A DNA stretch of 64,000 nucleotides from Zeimonas sp003577305 (GTDB taxonomy: Bacteria > Pseudomonadota > Gammaproteobacteria > Burkholderiales > Burkholderiaceae_E), in the NCBI GenBank assembly GCA_030263385.1, contig SZOX01000010.1, positions 18,711-82,710 of the forward strand, read 5' to 3'. Position 1 is the stretch's first letter; every line of letters begins with the position of its first letter. Both the position numbers and the translations under genes were made by a program. Below, piece by piece: positions 1 through 8,575 of this stretch. Below the pieces are notes generated by a model. The model was given only the letters and a program-made list of their open reading frames with translations, did no database searches and had not been told where the DNA came from.

Positions 1-991
1 TGCCCTGCAGCCGCTGCACGAACGGGCGCACCAGCAGCAGGAACGTAACGAAGCTCGACACCGGGTTGCCGGGCAGGCCGATGAAGTGGGCGATGCCCTC
101 GCCGGGCGTGCCGCGGCGCACGCGCCCGTAGGCGAGCGGCTTGCCCGGCTTGATCGCGATCTGCCACATGCGCAGTTCGCCTTCGGCCTCGACCGCGGGC
201 TTCACGTGGTCTTCCTCACCCACCGATACGCCGCCCGAAGTGACGATCAGGTCGTTGCCCTGCGCGGCGCGGCGCAGCGCCTCGCGGGTGGCAGCCAGCG
301 TGTCGGGCACGATGCCCAGGTCGGCCAGTTCGCAGCCCATCGCGCGGATCAGCGCGCCCAGCACGTAGCGGTTGCTGTTGTAGATCGCGCCGGGGCGCAA
401 CGGTTCGCCGGGCATTGCCAGTTCGTCGCCGGTGAAGAAGCACCCCACGCGCACCGGCCGGTGCACCGGCAGGCTCGCCAGCCCGACCGAAGCGGCCAGG
501 CCGGTGGCCTGCGCAGTCAGCCGCGTGCCGGCTGCGAGGATCACGCTTCCGCTGCGGATGTCTTCGCCGGTGCGCCGGATCCATTCGCCCGGCGCCGGAC
601 ACTGCGAGAACGACACCGTGTCGCCCTCGACGACCGCCATCTCCTGCATCACGATCGCGTCGGCGCCATCGGGGACCAGGCCGCCGGTGAAGATGCGCGC
701 GGCCTCTCCCGGATTCAGCGGCCGGCCCACGTGGCCCGCCGGAATGCGTTGCGCAACCGGCAGCTTCACCGGATGCCCGGGCGCCGCCTGCAGCAGGTCG
801 GCGCGGCGCACCGCGTAACCGTCCATCTGCGTGTTGTCGCGTGGCGGCACGTCGAGTGTGGAGCGCAGGTCGGCGGCCAGCACGCGCCCGGCAGCCGCCG
901 CGGTGTCGACGGTCTCGACTTCGCCGATCGGCACGGCCTGCGCGAGCAGTGCGGCGAGCGCCTCATCGAACGGCAGCAATGCGGGCTTCAT
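1..991 (-). CDS. moeA: Molybdopterin molybdenumtransferase MoeA (3'-truncated by window edge)
   Basis: Inserts molybdate into adenylylated molybdopterin in the cytoplasm, the last common step of molybdenum cofactor synthesis. The reading frame on the minus strand starts at an ATG at 991-989 (MKPALLPFDEAL) and runs off the left edge after 330 codons; family members have about 400 residues. Visible family motifs are DNTQMDGYAV near residue 52, IFTGGLVPDGADAIVMQE near 95, TSGGVSVGEEDHVK near 250 and GLPGNPVSSF near the edge. It overlaps the 3' end of mobB by 29 bases, which suggests translational coupling. The product would serve the molybdenum hydroxylase encoded at 53.8-58.0 kb. Identity is secure; only the C-terminal domain is unseen. 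Confidence 0.95.
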   Translation of the reverse strand, partial: MKPALLPFDEALAALLAQAVPIGEVETVDTAAAAGRVLAADLRSTLDVPPRDNTQMDGYAVRRADLLQAAPGHPVKLPVAQRIPAGHVGRPLNPGEAARIFTGGLVPDGADAIVMQEMAVVEGDTVSFSQCPAPGEWIRRTGEDIRSGSVILAAGTRLTAQATGLAASVGLASLPVHRPVRVGCFFTGDELAMPGEPLRPGAIYNSNRYVLGALIRAMGCELADLGIVPDTLAATREALRRAAQGNDLIVTSGGVSVGEEDHVKPAVEAEGELRMWQIAIKPGKPLAYGRVRRGTPGEGIAHFIGLPGNPVSSFVTFLLLVRPFVQRLQG

Positions 992-1484
992 GGATGCGAT
1001 CCAGGTGGTCGATGATGAAGTCGACGATGGTGTCGGGCCGGTTCAGGTCGAGCAGCGGCAGCCGGGTCTCGATCGGCACGTCGGCCGCGACCGCGACGAT
1101 GTCGGGGTCGCCGGGGTGCAGCATCGGCTTGCCGAGTTTCGGGCGGCACACCTCGAGCTTGGGGATCGACGCGTGCTTGTAGCCTTCGACCAGCACCAGG
1201 TCGCACGGCGAGAAACGCTGCAACTGCTCGTGCAGCGACGGCTCGGGTTCGTTGCGCAACTCGTGCATCAGCACCCAGCGCTGGTCGGAGGTAATCAGCA
1301 CCTCGGAGGCGCCGGCCTCGCGATGGCGATAGGAGTCCTTGCCCGGCTTGTCGATGTCGAAGGTGTGGTGCGCGTGCTTGATCAGCGACACGCGCAGGCC
1401 CCGCAGCACGAAGCGCGGGATCAGCTGCTCGATGAGCGTGGTCTTGCCCGAGCCGGAATAGCCTGCGAAGCCGAATACTCTCAT
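963..1484 (-). CDS. mobB: Molybdopterin-guanine dinucleotide biosynthesis adaptor MobB
   Basis: A small P-loop GTP-binding protein of 173 residues that assists conversion of molybdopterin to the guanine dinucleotide form. The Walker A motif GYSGSGKTT lies at residues 8-16, directly after the first beta strand (MRVFGFAG), as in MobB. The later LVLVEGYKH segment is also typical of the family. It sits between thrC and moeA on the same strand, and its last 29 bases overlap the moeA start. Length matches the family. The family is accessory rather than essential for cofactor synthesis; its exact role is not settled by sequence. Confidence 0.92.
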   Translation of the reverse strand: MRVFGFAGYSGSGKTTLIEQLIPRFVLRGLRVSLIKHAHHTFDIDKPGKDSYRHREAGASEVLITSDQRWVLMHELRNEPEPSLHEQLQRFSPCDLVLVEGYKHASIPKLEVCRPKLGKPMLHPGDPDIVAVAADVPIETRLPLLDLNRPDTIVDFIIDHLDRIHEARIAAVR

Positions 1485-1598
1485 GTCGCACCAAGCGTAC
1501 CCGATGCAGTGTAGCGCGGCCTCGGTAACCTGCCGCGCGCAGGGGCTCGGCGGACCGGCCGGCGGCGCCTGGCGGCGCCCGGGGGCACGCGCCGCGGC

Positions 1599-3011
1599 TC
1601 AGCCGCCGCAGCGCTCGGCGATGTAGCGCTGCAGCGCGCCCACGTCGACCGCCATGCGATCGAAACGCTGCGGACGTGCTTCCAGGTTTTCGAAGCCGGG
1701 CGGGCGCGGCGCATCCTCGCCGATCGCCTCGCGGATCGTGTCGGCGAACTTGGCGGCCTGCGCGGTCTCGAGGCAGAGCATCGGCACGCCGGGTTCGCGC
1801 CAGCGCTGCGCCACCCGGTAGCCGTCGGCGGTGTGCGTGTCGATCGTGACACCGTAGCGCGCACGCACCTCGCGGATCGTCGCGAGACGGTCGGCGTGGC
1901 GGCTGCAGCCCGAGGCCAAGCCGAAGTCGGGGAGCCGATCGAGCTCGGGGGTGCCGGCAAGGTCGAATTCGCCGCGCTCGTCGAGCACGCGCCACAGCGC
2001 GGCCACGCGCCCCGCGTCGGCGCCGGTCAGGTCGTAGACGAAGCGCTCGAAGTTCGATGCCTTCGAGATGTCCATCGACGGGCTGCTGGTCTGGTGCGTC
2101 TCGGCAGTGCCGCGCGGCCGGTAGCGGCCGGTGCGGAAGAACTCGTCGAGCACGTCGTTCTCGTTGGTGGCGACCACCAGCCGCGAGACCGGCAGGCCCA
2201 TCATGCGCGCGATGTGGCCGGCGAGCACGTTGCCGAAGTTGCCCGAAGGCACCGCGAACGACACCGGCTGCGAGTCGTCTTGGGTGGCCGCGAAGAAGCC
2301 CTTGAAGTAATAGACCACCTGCGCGACCACGCGTGCCCAGTTGATCGAGTTGACCGTGCCGATCGCGTAGCGCTGCTTGAAGGCGAGGTCGTTCGAGACC
2401 GCCTTCACCATGTCCTGGCAGTCGTCGAAGACGCCGTCGACCGCGATGTTGAAGATGTTCGGGTCGTCGAGCGAGAACATCTGCGCCGCCTGGAACGGGC
2501 TCATGCGCCCGTGCGGCGAGAGCATGAACACGCGGATGCCGCGCCGTCCGCGCATCGCGTATTCGGCGGCGCTGCCGGTGTCGCCCGAGGTGGCGCCGAG
2601 GATGTTCAGCTCGCGCCCCTCTTTCGCGAGCACGTACTCGAACAACTGGCCGAGCAGCTGCATCGCCACGTCCTTGAAGGCGAGCGTGGGGCCGTTGGAC
2701 AGCCGCAGCAGGTGCAGGCCGGGCTCGAGCGTGTGCAGCGGCGTGATCTCGGCCGAGCCGAAGACCTGCGCGGTGTAGGTGCGTTCGATCAGCGCGCGCA
2801 GGTCGGCTTCGGGGATGTCGTCGGCGTACAGACGCAGGATCTCGAACGCGAGCGCCGGATACGACAGCTTGCGCCAGCGCGCCAGCGTGGCGGCATCGAT
2901 GCGCGGATAGCGTTCGGGCACGACCAGGCCGCCGTCGGGCGCCAGGCCGCCGAGCAGGATCTCGGTGAAGCGGGCCGGCTGCATGCCGCCGCGGGTCGAC
3001 AGGTATTTCAT
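1599..3011 (-). CDS. thrC: Threonine synthase
   Basis: PLP enzyme of 470 residues that converts O-phosphohomoserine to L-threonine. It begins MKYLSTRGGM, the usual N-terminus of the long bacterial ThrC type, and the PLP lysine is K113 in GPTLAFKDVA. The glycine-rich phosphate-binding segment ILGATSGDTGSAAEYAM and the SGNFGN motif are present. It lies 25 bases downstream of hom, the preceding enzyme that supplies homoserine, and these two form the threonine arm of an alaC-hom-thrC operon. The full length is present and there are no frame breaks. Confidence 0.97.
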   Translation of the reverse strand: MKYLSTRGGMQPARFTEILLGGLAPDGGLVVPERYPRIDAATLARWRKLSYPALAFEILRLYADDIPEADLRALIERTYTAQVFGSAEITPLHTLEPGLHLLRLSNGPTLAFKDVAMQLLGQLFEYVLAKEGRELNILGATSGDTGSAAEYAMRGRRGIRVFMLSPHGRMSPFQAAQMFSLDDPNIFNIAVDGVFDDCQDMVKAVSNDLAFKQRYAIGTVNSINWARVVAQVVYYFKGFFAATQDDSQPVSFAVPSGNFGNVLAGHIARMMGLPVSRLVVATNENDVLDEFFRTGRYRPRGTAETHQTSSPSMDISKASNFERFVYDLTGADAGRVAALWRVLDERGEFDLAGTPELDRLPDFGLASGCSRHADRLATIREVRARYGVTIDTHTADGYRVAQRWREPGVPMLCLETAQAAKFADTIREAIGEDAPRPPGFENLEARPQRFDRMAVDVGALQRYIAERCGG

Positions 3012-3036
3012 CGGGCGGGCGGGCGGGCGGGCGGGA

Positions 3037-4380
3037 TCAGTTGAGGTCTTCGAGCCGGATGCGGATCGCCTGCGAGAGCACCGTGGGCAGCGCCTCGATG
3101 CGCCCGATCGCGGCGATGATCTGGCGCTCGACCGTGCGATGCGTGAGCAGGATGATGTCGGTCTGGTTCTCGCCTTCGGCCGGTTCGCGCTGCAGCGCCG
3201 CGTCGATCGAGATGCGCGCGTCGGCCAGGATGCGCGTGATGTCGGCGAGCACGCCCGGCTCGTCGGCCACCCGCAGCCGCAGGTAGTAGGCGGTCTGCAC
3301 CGCCTCGATCGGCAGGATCGGTTCGTCGGAGAGCGCCTCGGCCTGGAAGGCCAGGTGCGGCACGCGGTTCTCGGGGTCGGCGGTGAAGGTGCGCGCCACG
3401 TCGACGAGGTCGGCGATGACCGCGCTGGCGGTCGGCTCGGCGCCCGCGCCCTTGCCGTAGTACATCGTGTGGCCGACCGCGTCGCCCTTGACCCAGACCG
3501 CGTTCATCGCGCCCTCGACGTTGGCGATCAGCCGGCGCGCCGGGATCAGCGTGGGGTGCACGCGCAACTCGATGCCGGCCGGCTCGCCGTCGGCGCCGTC
3601 GCGGCGCCGCGTGATGCCGAGAAGCTTGATGCGGTAGCCGAGCTGCTCGGCATAGCGGATGTCTTCGCCCTGCAGCTTCGTGATGCCCTCGACGTAGCAC
3701 TTGTCGAACTGCATCGGAATGCCGAAGGCGATCGCCGACAGGATGGTGGCCTTGTGCGCGGCGTCGATGCCTTCGATGTCGAAAGTGGGATCGGCCTCGG
3801 CGTAGCCCAGCCGCTGCGCCTCCTTCAGCACCGCGTCGAATGACAGCCCCCTGTCGCGCATCTCGGACAGGATGAAGTTGGTGGTGCCGTTGATGATGCC
3901 GGCGATCCACTCGATGCGGTTGGCGGTGAGCCCCTCGCGCAACGCCTTGATGATCGGCACGCCGCCGGCCACCGCCGCCTCGAACGCCACCATCACGCCC
4001 TTCTTCGAGGCAGCGAGGAAGATGTCGTTGCCGTGCACCGCCAGCAGCGCCTTGTTGGCGGTAACCACGTGCTTGCCGCGCTCGATCGCCTCGAGCACCA
4101 GCGTGCGCGCGATGCCGTAGCCGCCGATGAGCTCGATCACCACGTCGATCTGCGGGTCGTTCACCACCTCGCGCGCGTCGCCCACCACGCGCACCGAGTC
4201 GCCGACGATCGAGCGCGCGCGCGCCACGTCGAGATCGGCCACCGTGGTGATCTCGATGCTGCGCCCCGCGCGCCGCCTGATTTCGTCGTGGTTGCGCCGG
4301 AGCACCTCGAAGGTGCCGCGGCCCACCGTGCCGATTCCCAGCAGCCCGACCCGTACGGGCCCGAATTTTCCGTTGCTCAT
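3037..4380 (-). CDS. hom: Homoserine dehydrogenase with ACT domain
   Basis: Reduces aspartate semialdehyde to homoserine with NAD(P)H at the branch point to threonine and methionine. The 447-residue protein has the Rossmann motif GLLGIGTVG at residues 12-20, the catalytic-domain segments TANKALLA and GGVPIIK, the conserved EGIxGTxNFIL-like segment IAGIINGTTNFILSEM, and a C-terminal ACT domain (ADEPGVLADITRILAD, about residues 355-380) that in this family mediates feedback control by threonine. It starts one base after the alaC stop codon (TGACATG) and is followed by thrC, so it is very probably cotranscribed with both. Confidence 0.97.
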   Translation of the reverse strand: MSNGKFGPVRVGLLGIGTVGRGTFEVLRRNHDEIRRRAGRSIEITTVADLDVARARSIVGDSVRVVGDAREVVNDPQIDVVIELIGGYGIARTLVLEAIERGKHVVTANKALLAVHGNDIFLAASKKGVMVAFEAAVAGGVPIIKALREGLTANRIEWIAGIINGTTNFILSEMRDRGLSFDAVLKEAQRLGYAEADPTFDIEGIDAAHKATILSAIAFGIPMQFDKCYVEGITKLQGEDIRYAEQLGYRIKLLGITRRRDGADGEPAGIELRVHPTLIPARRLIANVEGAMNAVWVKGDAVGHTMYYGKGAGAEPTASAVIADLVDVARTFTADPENRVPHLAFQAEALSDEPILPIEAVQTAYYLRLRVADEPGVLADITRILADARISIDAALQREPAEGENQTDIILLTHRTVERQIIAAIGRIEALPTVLSQAIRIRLEDLN

Positions 4381-4381
4381 G

Positions 4382-5587
4382 TCAGGCCGCGATCCGGATG
4401 AGGCCGTCCTTGCGGAACATCTCCTTGATGCCGCGCACCGCCTGGCGGATGCGCTGCTCGTTCTCGATCAGCGCGAAGCGCACGTGATCGTCGCCGTATT
4501 CGCCGAAGCCGATGCCCGGCGACACCGCGACCTTGGCGTCGACCAGCAGCTTGCGCGCGAACTCGAGCGAGCCCATCGCGCGGTAGGGCTCGGGAATGCG
4601 CGCCCAGATGTACATCGACGCGCGCGGTACTTCGACGTCCCAGCCGGCCTCCTGCAGCCCCTTGGCCAGCACGTTGCGGCGCAGCTGGTATTTCCGGCGC
4701 GCCTCCTCGACGCAGTCCTGCGGGCCGTCGAGCGCGGCGATCGCGGCCACCTGGATCGGCGTGAAGGTGCCGTAGTCGTGATAGCTCTTCATGCGCGCGA
4801 GCGCCGCGACCAGTTCGGCGTTTCCCACCATGAAGCCGATGCGCCAGCCGGCCATGTTGTAGCTCTTGCTCATCGTGAAGAACTCGACCGCCACTTCGCG
4901 CGCGCCCGGCACCTGCATGATCGAGGGCGCGCGATAGTCGTCGAACACGATGTCGGCGTAGGCGAGATCGTGCACCGCGATGATGTCGTGCTCGCGCGCG
5001 AGCGCGACCACGCGCTCGAAGAAGCCCAGGTCGACGCACTTGGCGGTGGGGTTGCTCGGGAAGCCGAGAATCATCATCTTCGGCCTCGGCGTGGTTTCGC
5101 GCACCGCGCGCTCGAGCTCTTCGAGGAAGTCGACGCCCGGCGTCATGCGCACCGGGCGCGTCTCGGCGCCGGCGATCACAGCGCCGTAGATGTGGATCGG
5201 GTAGCTGGGGTTGGGCACGAGCACCACGTCGCCGCGATCGAGCGTGGCGAGCATCAGGTGCGCGAGGCCCTCCTTCGAACCGATCGTGACGATCGCTTCG
5301 GTCTCTGGATCGATCTCGACCTGGTAGCGGCGCCGGTACCAGTCGGAGATCGCCTTGCGCAGTCGCGGAATGCCCCTGGAGACCGAGTAGCCGTGGGTGT
5401 GCGGCCGCTGCGAGGCCTCGACCAGCTTGTCGATGATGTGCTGCGGAGCCGGGCCGTCGGGGTTGCCCATGCTCATGTCGATGATGTCTTCACCGCGGCG
5501 GCGCTCGGCCATCTTCAGTTCGGCCGTGATGTTGAAGACGTAGGGCGGAAGGCGCTTGATACGCGAAAACTCGCGGGGCGAACTCAT
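4382..5587 (-). CDS. alaC: Alanine transaminase AlaC-type (class I/II aminotransferase)
   Basis: Cytoplasmic PLP-dependent aminotransferase of 401 residues. The PLP lysine is K241 in TMSKSYNMAGWRIG, and the PNPSYP, FPSNPTA and VHDLAYAD segments match the fold type I aspartate aminotransferase family, AlaC (glutamate-pyruvate transaminase) branch. The ATG at 5587-5585 is preceded by GGAGTCCACCG. It is the first gene of the alaC-hom-thrC run, a common arrangement in betaproteobacteria, and is divergent from the gene at 5668. Substrate specificity (pyruvate and glutamate) is inferred from the subgroup. Confidence 0.9.
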   Translation of the reverse strand: MSSPREFSRIKRLPPYVFNITAELKMAERRRGEDIIDMSMGNPDGPAPQHIIDKLVEASQRPHTHGYSVSRGIPRLRKAISDWYRRRYQVEIDPETEAIVTIGSKEGLAHLMLATLDRGDVVLVPNPSYPIHIYGAVIAGAETRPVRMTPGVDFLEELERAVRETTPRPKMMILGFPSNPTAKCVDLGFFERVVALAREHDIIAVHDLAYADIVFDDYRAPSIMQVPGAREVAVEFFTMSKSYNMAGWRIGFMVGNAELVAALARMKSYHDYGTFTPIQVAAIAALDGPQDCVEEARRKYQLRRNVLAKGLQEAGWDVEVPRASMYIWARIPEPYRAMGSLEFARKLLVDAKVAVSPGIGFGEYGDDHVRFALIENEQRIRQAVRGIKEMFRKDGLIRIAA

Positions 5588-5667
5588 CGGTGGACTCCGG
5601 TCAGATCATTAATGTAGCATTTTCAATGGCTTGGCGCCCTTCGCGCGAGGCCGCGAACGGAGAGCCG

Positions 5668-6039
5668 ATGAAGCTTCACGCTGCTGCGCAGACGGCACTG
5701 AACACCGTCACCGCCTACGGGCCGGGCTACGTCGAAATCAACCGGCAGCGCTACGCGCACTCGCTGCTGGTTGCACCCGAAGGCGGGATCGCCCGCTGGG
5801 AAGTCGATGCGTTCGAGGCGCTCGGGCCGGCTCACTTCGAGGCACTCCTCGCACGCGAACCCGAGCTGGTGCTGCTCGGCACCGGCGAGCGGCAGCGCTT
5901 TCCGCATCCGGGCCTCACCACTTCGCTGGCGCGCGCACGCATCGGCCTCGACGTGATGGACACGCGCGCCGCCTGCCGCACCTACAACATCCTGATGATG
6001 GAGGGGCGCCGCGTGCTGGTCGCGATGCTGATGCCCTGA
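5668..6039 (+). CDS. Mth938-like domain protein (DUF498 family)
   Basis: Small protein of about 123 residues with a single Mth938-like domain (the fold also found in the mitochondrial complex I assembly factor NDUFAF3). Family features seen are the TAYGPGYVEIN start of the domain, LLGTGERQRFP, the LDVMDTRAACRTYNIL block and a short C-terminal strand ending in LMP. I chose the ATG at 5668, preceded by ACGGAGAGCCG, over an upstream frame extension to 5590, because family members begin with MKLH-like residues. The bacterial function is unknown. It precedes bcp by 55 bases and may be cotranscribed with it. Confidence 0.8.
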   Translation: MKLHAAAQTALNTVTAYGPGYVEINRQRYAHSLLVAPEGGIARWEVDAFEALGPAHFEALLAREPELVLLGTGERQRFPHPGLTTSLARARIGLDVMDTRAACRTYNILMMEGRRVLVAMLMP

Positions 6040-6094
6040 ACCTCGTCTGTGTTATGTTGCAGCCACACACACCGATTTGCCTGCAGAGGGTTCG

Positions 6095-6559
6095 TTGAGC
6101 GTCGCGATCGGCAGGAAGATTCCCGATTTCAGCGCCGCTTCCACCGGCGGTGAAATCAGGGCGTCGAACCTGAAGGGCCGAAAACTCGTCCTGTTCTTCT
6201 ATCCGAAGGACAACACGCCCGGCTGCACCGCCGAAGCCGGCGAGTTCCGCGACAACCACGCAGCGTTCGTCGCCGCCGGCGCGGTGGTGCTCGGCGCCTC
6301 GCGCGACAGCATGAAGTCGCACGACGGCTTCAAGGCGAAACTGGGCCTGCCTTACGAACTGATCTCCGACCCCGACGAGGCGCTGTGCCAGCTGTTCGGG
6401 GTGATCAGGCAGAAGACGATGTACGGCAAGCAGGTGCGCGGCATCGAGCGCAGCACCTTCGTCATCGACGCGGCCGGCAAGCTGGTGCGCGAATGGCGCG
6501 GCGTGAAAGTGCCCGGCCACGTTTCCGAAGTGCTGGAGGTCGTGCGATCGATCTCCTGA
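6095..6559 (+). CDS. bcp: Peroxiredoxin, BCP/PrxQ type
   Basis: Thiol peroxidase that reduces hydrogen peroxide and organic hydroperoxides in the cytoplasm. The peroxidatic Cys44 lies in YPKDNTPGCT with Thr41. The resolving Cys found five residues later in Escherichia coli BCP is absent (TAEAGEF here), so this is a 1-Cys-type or an alternative-partner member; Cys98 is a second candidate. Two TTG codons are possible starts, at 6077 and 6095. The second, preceded by AGAGGG at good spacing, gives MSVAIGRKIPDF, the usual N-terminus. Followed 25 bases later by phoH. Confidence 0.92.
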   Translation: MSVAIGRKIPDFSAASTGGEIRASNLKGRKLVLFFYPKDNTPGCTAEAGEFRDNHAAFVAAGAVVLGASRDSMKSHDGFKAKLGLPYELISDPDEALCQLFGVIRQKTMYGKQVRGIERSTFVIDAAGKLVREWRGVKVPGHVSEVLEVVRSIS

Positions 6560-6584
6560 TTTTCCCCTCCTGATCGATCCCGCC

Positions 6585-8216
6585 ATGCCGCTTCCCAAGC
6601 CACCGGGCAAGCCCGCCACCCTTCTCGACCTCTCCAGCGCCGTCGAGGCGCGCGCCAAGCGACCACCCGCCCCGCGGCTGCCCAAGCCCGGGCGTGCCGC
6701 CGCGCCCGAAGTCGTGCCGATGAGCGCCGCGCGGGGCGCCGGCGCCAGGCCCGCGCGAGCCGAAGCGCCCGCGAAGCCGGCACGCCCGGCGCAGGCGCCC
6801 TCCCCGGTCGTGCGCGAGCCGCGCCGCGACGCCGCGCGCCGCCCGAAGATCTTCGTGCTCGACACCAACGTGCTGATGCACGACCCGAGCAGCCTGTTCC
6901 GCTTCGCCGAGCACGACATCTACCTGCCGATGATGACGCTCGAGGAACTGGACAATCACAAGAAGGGGATGTCGGAAGTCGCGCGCAGCGCGCGGCAGGT
7001 GAGCCGCTCGCTCGACGCGCTGATCGCCGCCGGCGGCGACATCGAGGAAGGGCTCGTGCTCTCGGCGCTGGGCAACCGCGACGCGCAGGGGCGGCTGTTC
7101 TTCCAGACGCAGGCAATCGCGCCGATGCTGCCGTCGACGCTTCCGATGGGCAAGGCCGACAACCAGATCCTCGGCGTGGTCCGTGCGATGCAGGACCAGG
7201 TGCCCGACCGCCAGGTGGTGCTGGTCTCGAAAGACATCAACATGCGGATCAAGGCCCGCACGATGGGCCTGCCTGCCGAAGACTACTTCAACGACCAGGT
7301 TCTCGAAGACACCGACCTGCTCTACACCGGCGTGCTGCAACTCCCGGACGACTTCTGGGAGAAGCACGGCAAGGGCGTCGAGTCGTGGCAGCAAGGCGGG
7401 CACACCTTCTATCGCATCAGCGGGCCGCTGGTGTCGTCGCTGGTGCTCAACCAGTTCGTCTACTCGGAAGGCGAGATGCCGCTGGTGGCGCAGGTGCGCG
7501 AGATCGCCGGGCGCACCGCGGTGCTCGAGACGCTGCGCGACTACGGACACCACAAGAACGCGGTCTGGGGAATCACCGCACGCAACCGCGAGCAGAACTT
7601 CGCGCTGAACCTGCTGATGAACCCGGAGATCGACTTCGTGTCGCTGCTCGGGCAGGCCGGCACCGGCAAGACGCTGCTCACGCTCGCCGCGGGCCTGGTG
7701 CAGGTGCTCGAGACCAGGCGCTTCACCGAAATCATCATGACCCGCGCCACCGTGCCGGTGGGCGAGGACATCGGCTACCTGCCGGGCACCGAGGAAGAGA
7801 AGATGCAACCCTGGATGGGCGCGCTCGAGGACAACCTCGAAGTGCTCGACCAGAGCGATCCTTCGGCCGGCGAGTGGGGGCGTGCCGCCGCGATCGACCT
7901 GATCCGCGGCCGGGTGAAAGTGAAGGCGCTGTCGTTCATGCGCGGGCGCACCTTCAGCAACAAGTTCCTGATCATCGACGAGGCGCAGAACCTCACGCCG
8001 AAACAGATGAAGACGCTGGTCACGCGCGCGGGGCCGGGCACGAAGGTGGTGTGCCTCGGCAACATCGCGCAGATCGACACGCCGTATCTCACGGAAGGGT
8101 CGTCGGGCCTCACCTACGTGGTCGACCGCTTCAAGGGCTGGGCGCACGCCGGCCACGTGGCGCTGCAGCGCGGCGAGCGTTCCCGACTGGCCGACTACGC
8201 CACCGACGCGCTCTGA
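6585..8216 (+). CDS. PhoH-family ATPase with N-terminal PIN domain (PhoH2-like)
   Basis: A 543-residue protein with three parts: a Pro/Ala/Arg-rich linker (residues 1-85), a PIN ribonuclease-like domain starting KIFVLDTNVLMHD (88-100) with MTLEELDNHKKG, and a PhoH ATPase domain with Walker A GQAGTGKT (about 356-363) and Walker B FLIIDEAQNLT (about 461-471). PIN-PhoH proteins couple RNA unwinding to RNA cleavage in the characterised PhoH2 members. The C-terminal residues (RLADYATDAL) are encoded inside the left arm of a long inverted repeat, so the same peptide also ends the convergent gene at 8540. GERSRLADYA fits a PhoH tail, so I take this end as the native copy. Confidence 0.93.
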   Translation: MPLPKPPGKPATLLDLSSAVEARAKRPPAPRLPKPGRAAAPEVVPMSAARGAGARPARAEAPAKPARPAQAPSPVVREPRRDAARRPKIFVLDTNVLMHDPSSLFRFAEHDIYLPMMTLEELDNHKKGMSEVARSARQVSRSLDALIAAGGDIEEGLVLSALGNRDAQGRLFFQTQAIAPMLPSTLPMGKADNQILGVVRAMQDQVPDRQVVLVSKDINMRIKARTMGLPAEDYFNDQVLEDTDLLYTGVLQLPDDFWEKHGKGVESWQQGGHTFYRISGPLVSSLVLNQFVYSEGEMPLVAQVREIAGRTAVLETLRDYGHHKNAVWGITARNREQNFALNLLMNPEIDFVSLLGQAGTGKTLLTLAAGLVQVLETRRFTEIIMTRATVPVGEDIGYLPGTEEEKMQPWMGALEDNLEVLDQSDPSAGEWGRAAAIDLIRGRVKVKALSFMRGRTFSNKFLIIDEAQNLTPKQMKTLVTRAGPGTKVVCLGNIAQIDTPYLTEGSSGLTYVVDRFKGWAHAGHVALQRGERSRLADYATDAL

Positions 8217-8575
8217 GCGCCGACGCCCGCAGGGGCCCCGCGCGAGCGGTGCGCTGCCTGTGCGGGCGAGCGCTTCCGGCCGGCCAGCAGGGGGCGGGCG
8301 CGCCACTGCAGGCAAGAGGCTTCGGCCCCGCTTCGCGGGGCTTCCGGCGTCTGCCTCGCAAATCGGCACCCGCGTCGTACGCGCTGCGCGCGGACGAGCG
8401 GGTCCCGCCGATTTGCTTTCGGCAGCACGCCGCTCGCCAATTGCCCGCAGTGGCGCGCCCACCCCCCGCTGGCCGGCCGGAAGCGCTCGCCCGCACAGGC
8501 AGCGCACCGCTCGCGCGGGGCCCCTGCGGGCGTCGGCACTCAGAGCGCGTCGGTGGCGTAGTCGGCCAGTCGGGA
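8181..8575. repeat. Long inverted repeat spanning the ends of two convergent genes
   Basis: The left arm is 8181-8315 and the right arm 8441-8575, each 135 bases. By eye they match as reverse complements with only four mismatches (left-arm positions 8218, 8289, 8295 and 8310). The left arm includes the last 11 or so codons of phoH, and the right arm includes the last codons of the threonine-dehydratase-like gene. The 125-base spacer (8316-8440) is itself palindromic. It has a 7-bp hairpin GCCCCGC-TTC-GCGGGGC at 8325-8341, and CAAATCGG near 8358 is mirrored by CCGATTTG near 8408. This accounts for the whole 323-base gap 8217-8539, where I see no other gene. It may act as a two-way terminator. 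Confidence 0.92.

Noticed and set aside
1485..1598. GC-rich short palindromes between thrC and mobB as a terminator
   Set aside because: Stems are short and imperfect with no T-run on the minus strand; such matches are common at this GC content.
5609..5622. ATGTAGC half-site upstream of alaC resembling the TetR operator half
   Set aside because: Only one half is present with no inverted partner at the right spacing; a 7-base match is expected by chance in 64 kb.
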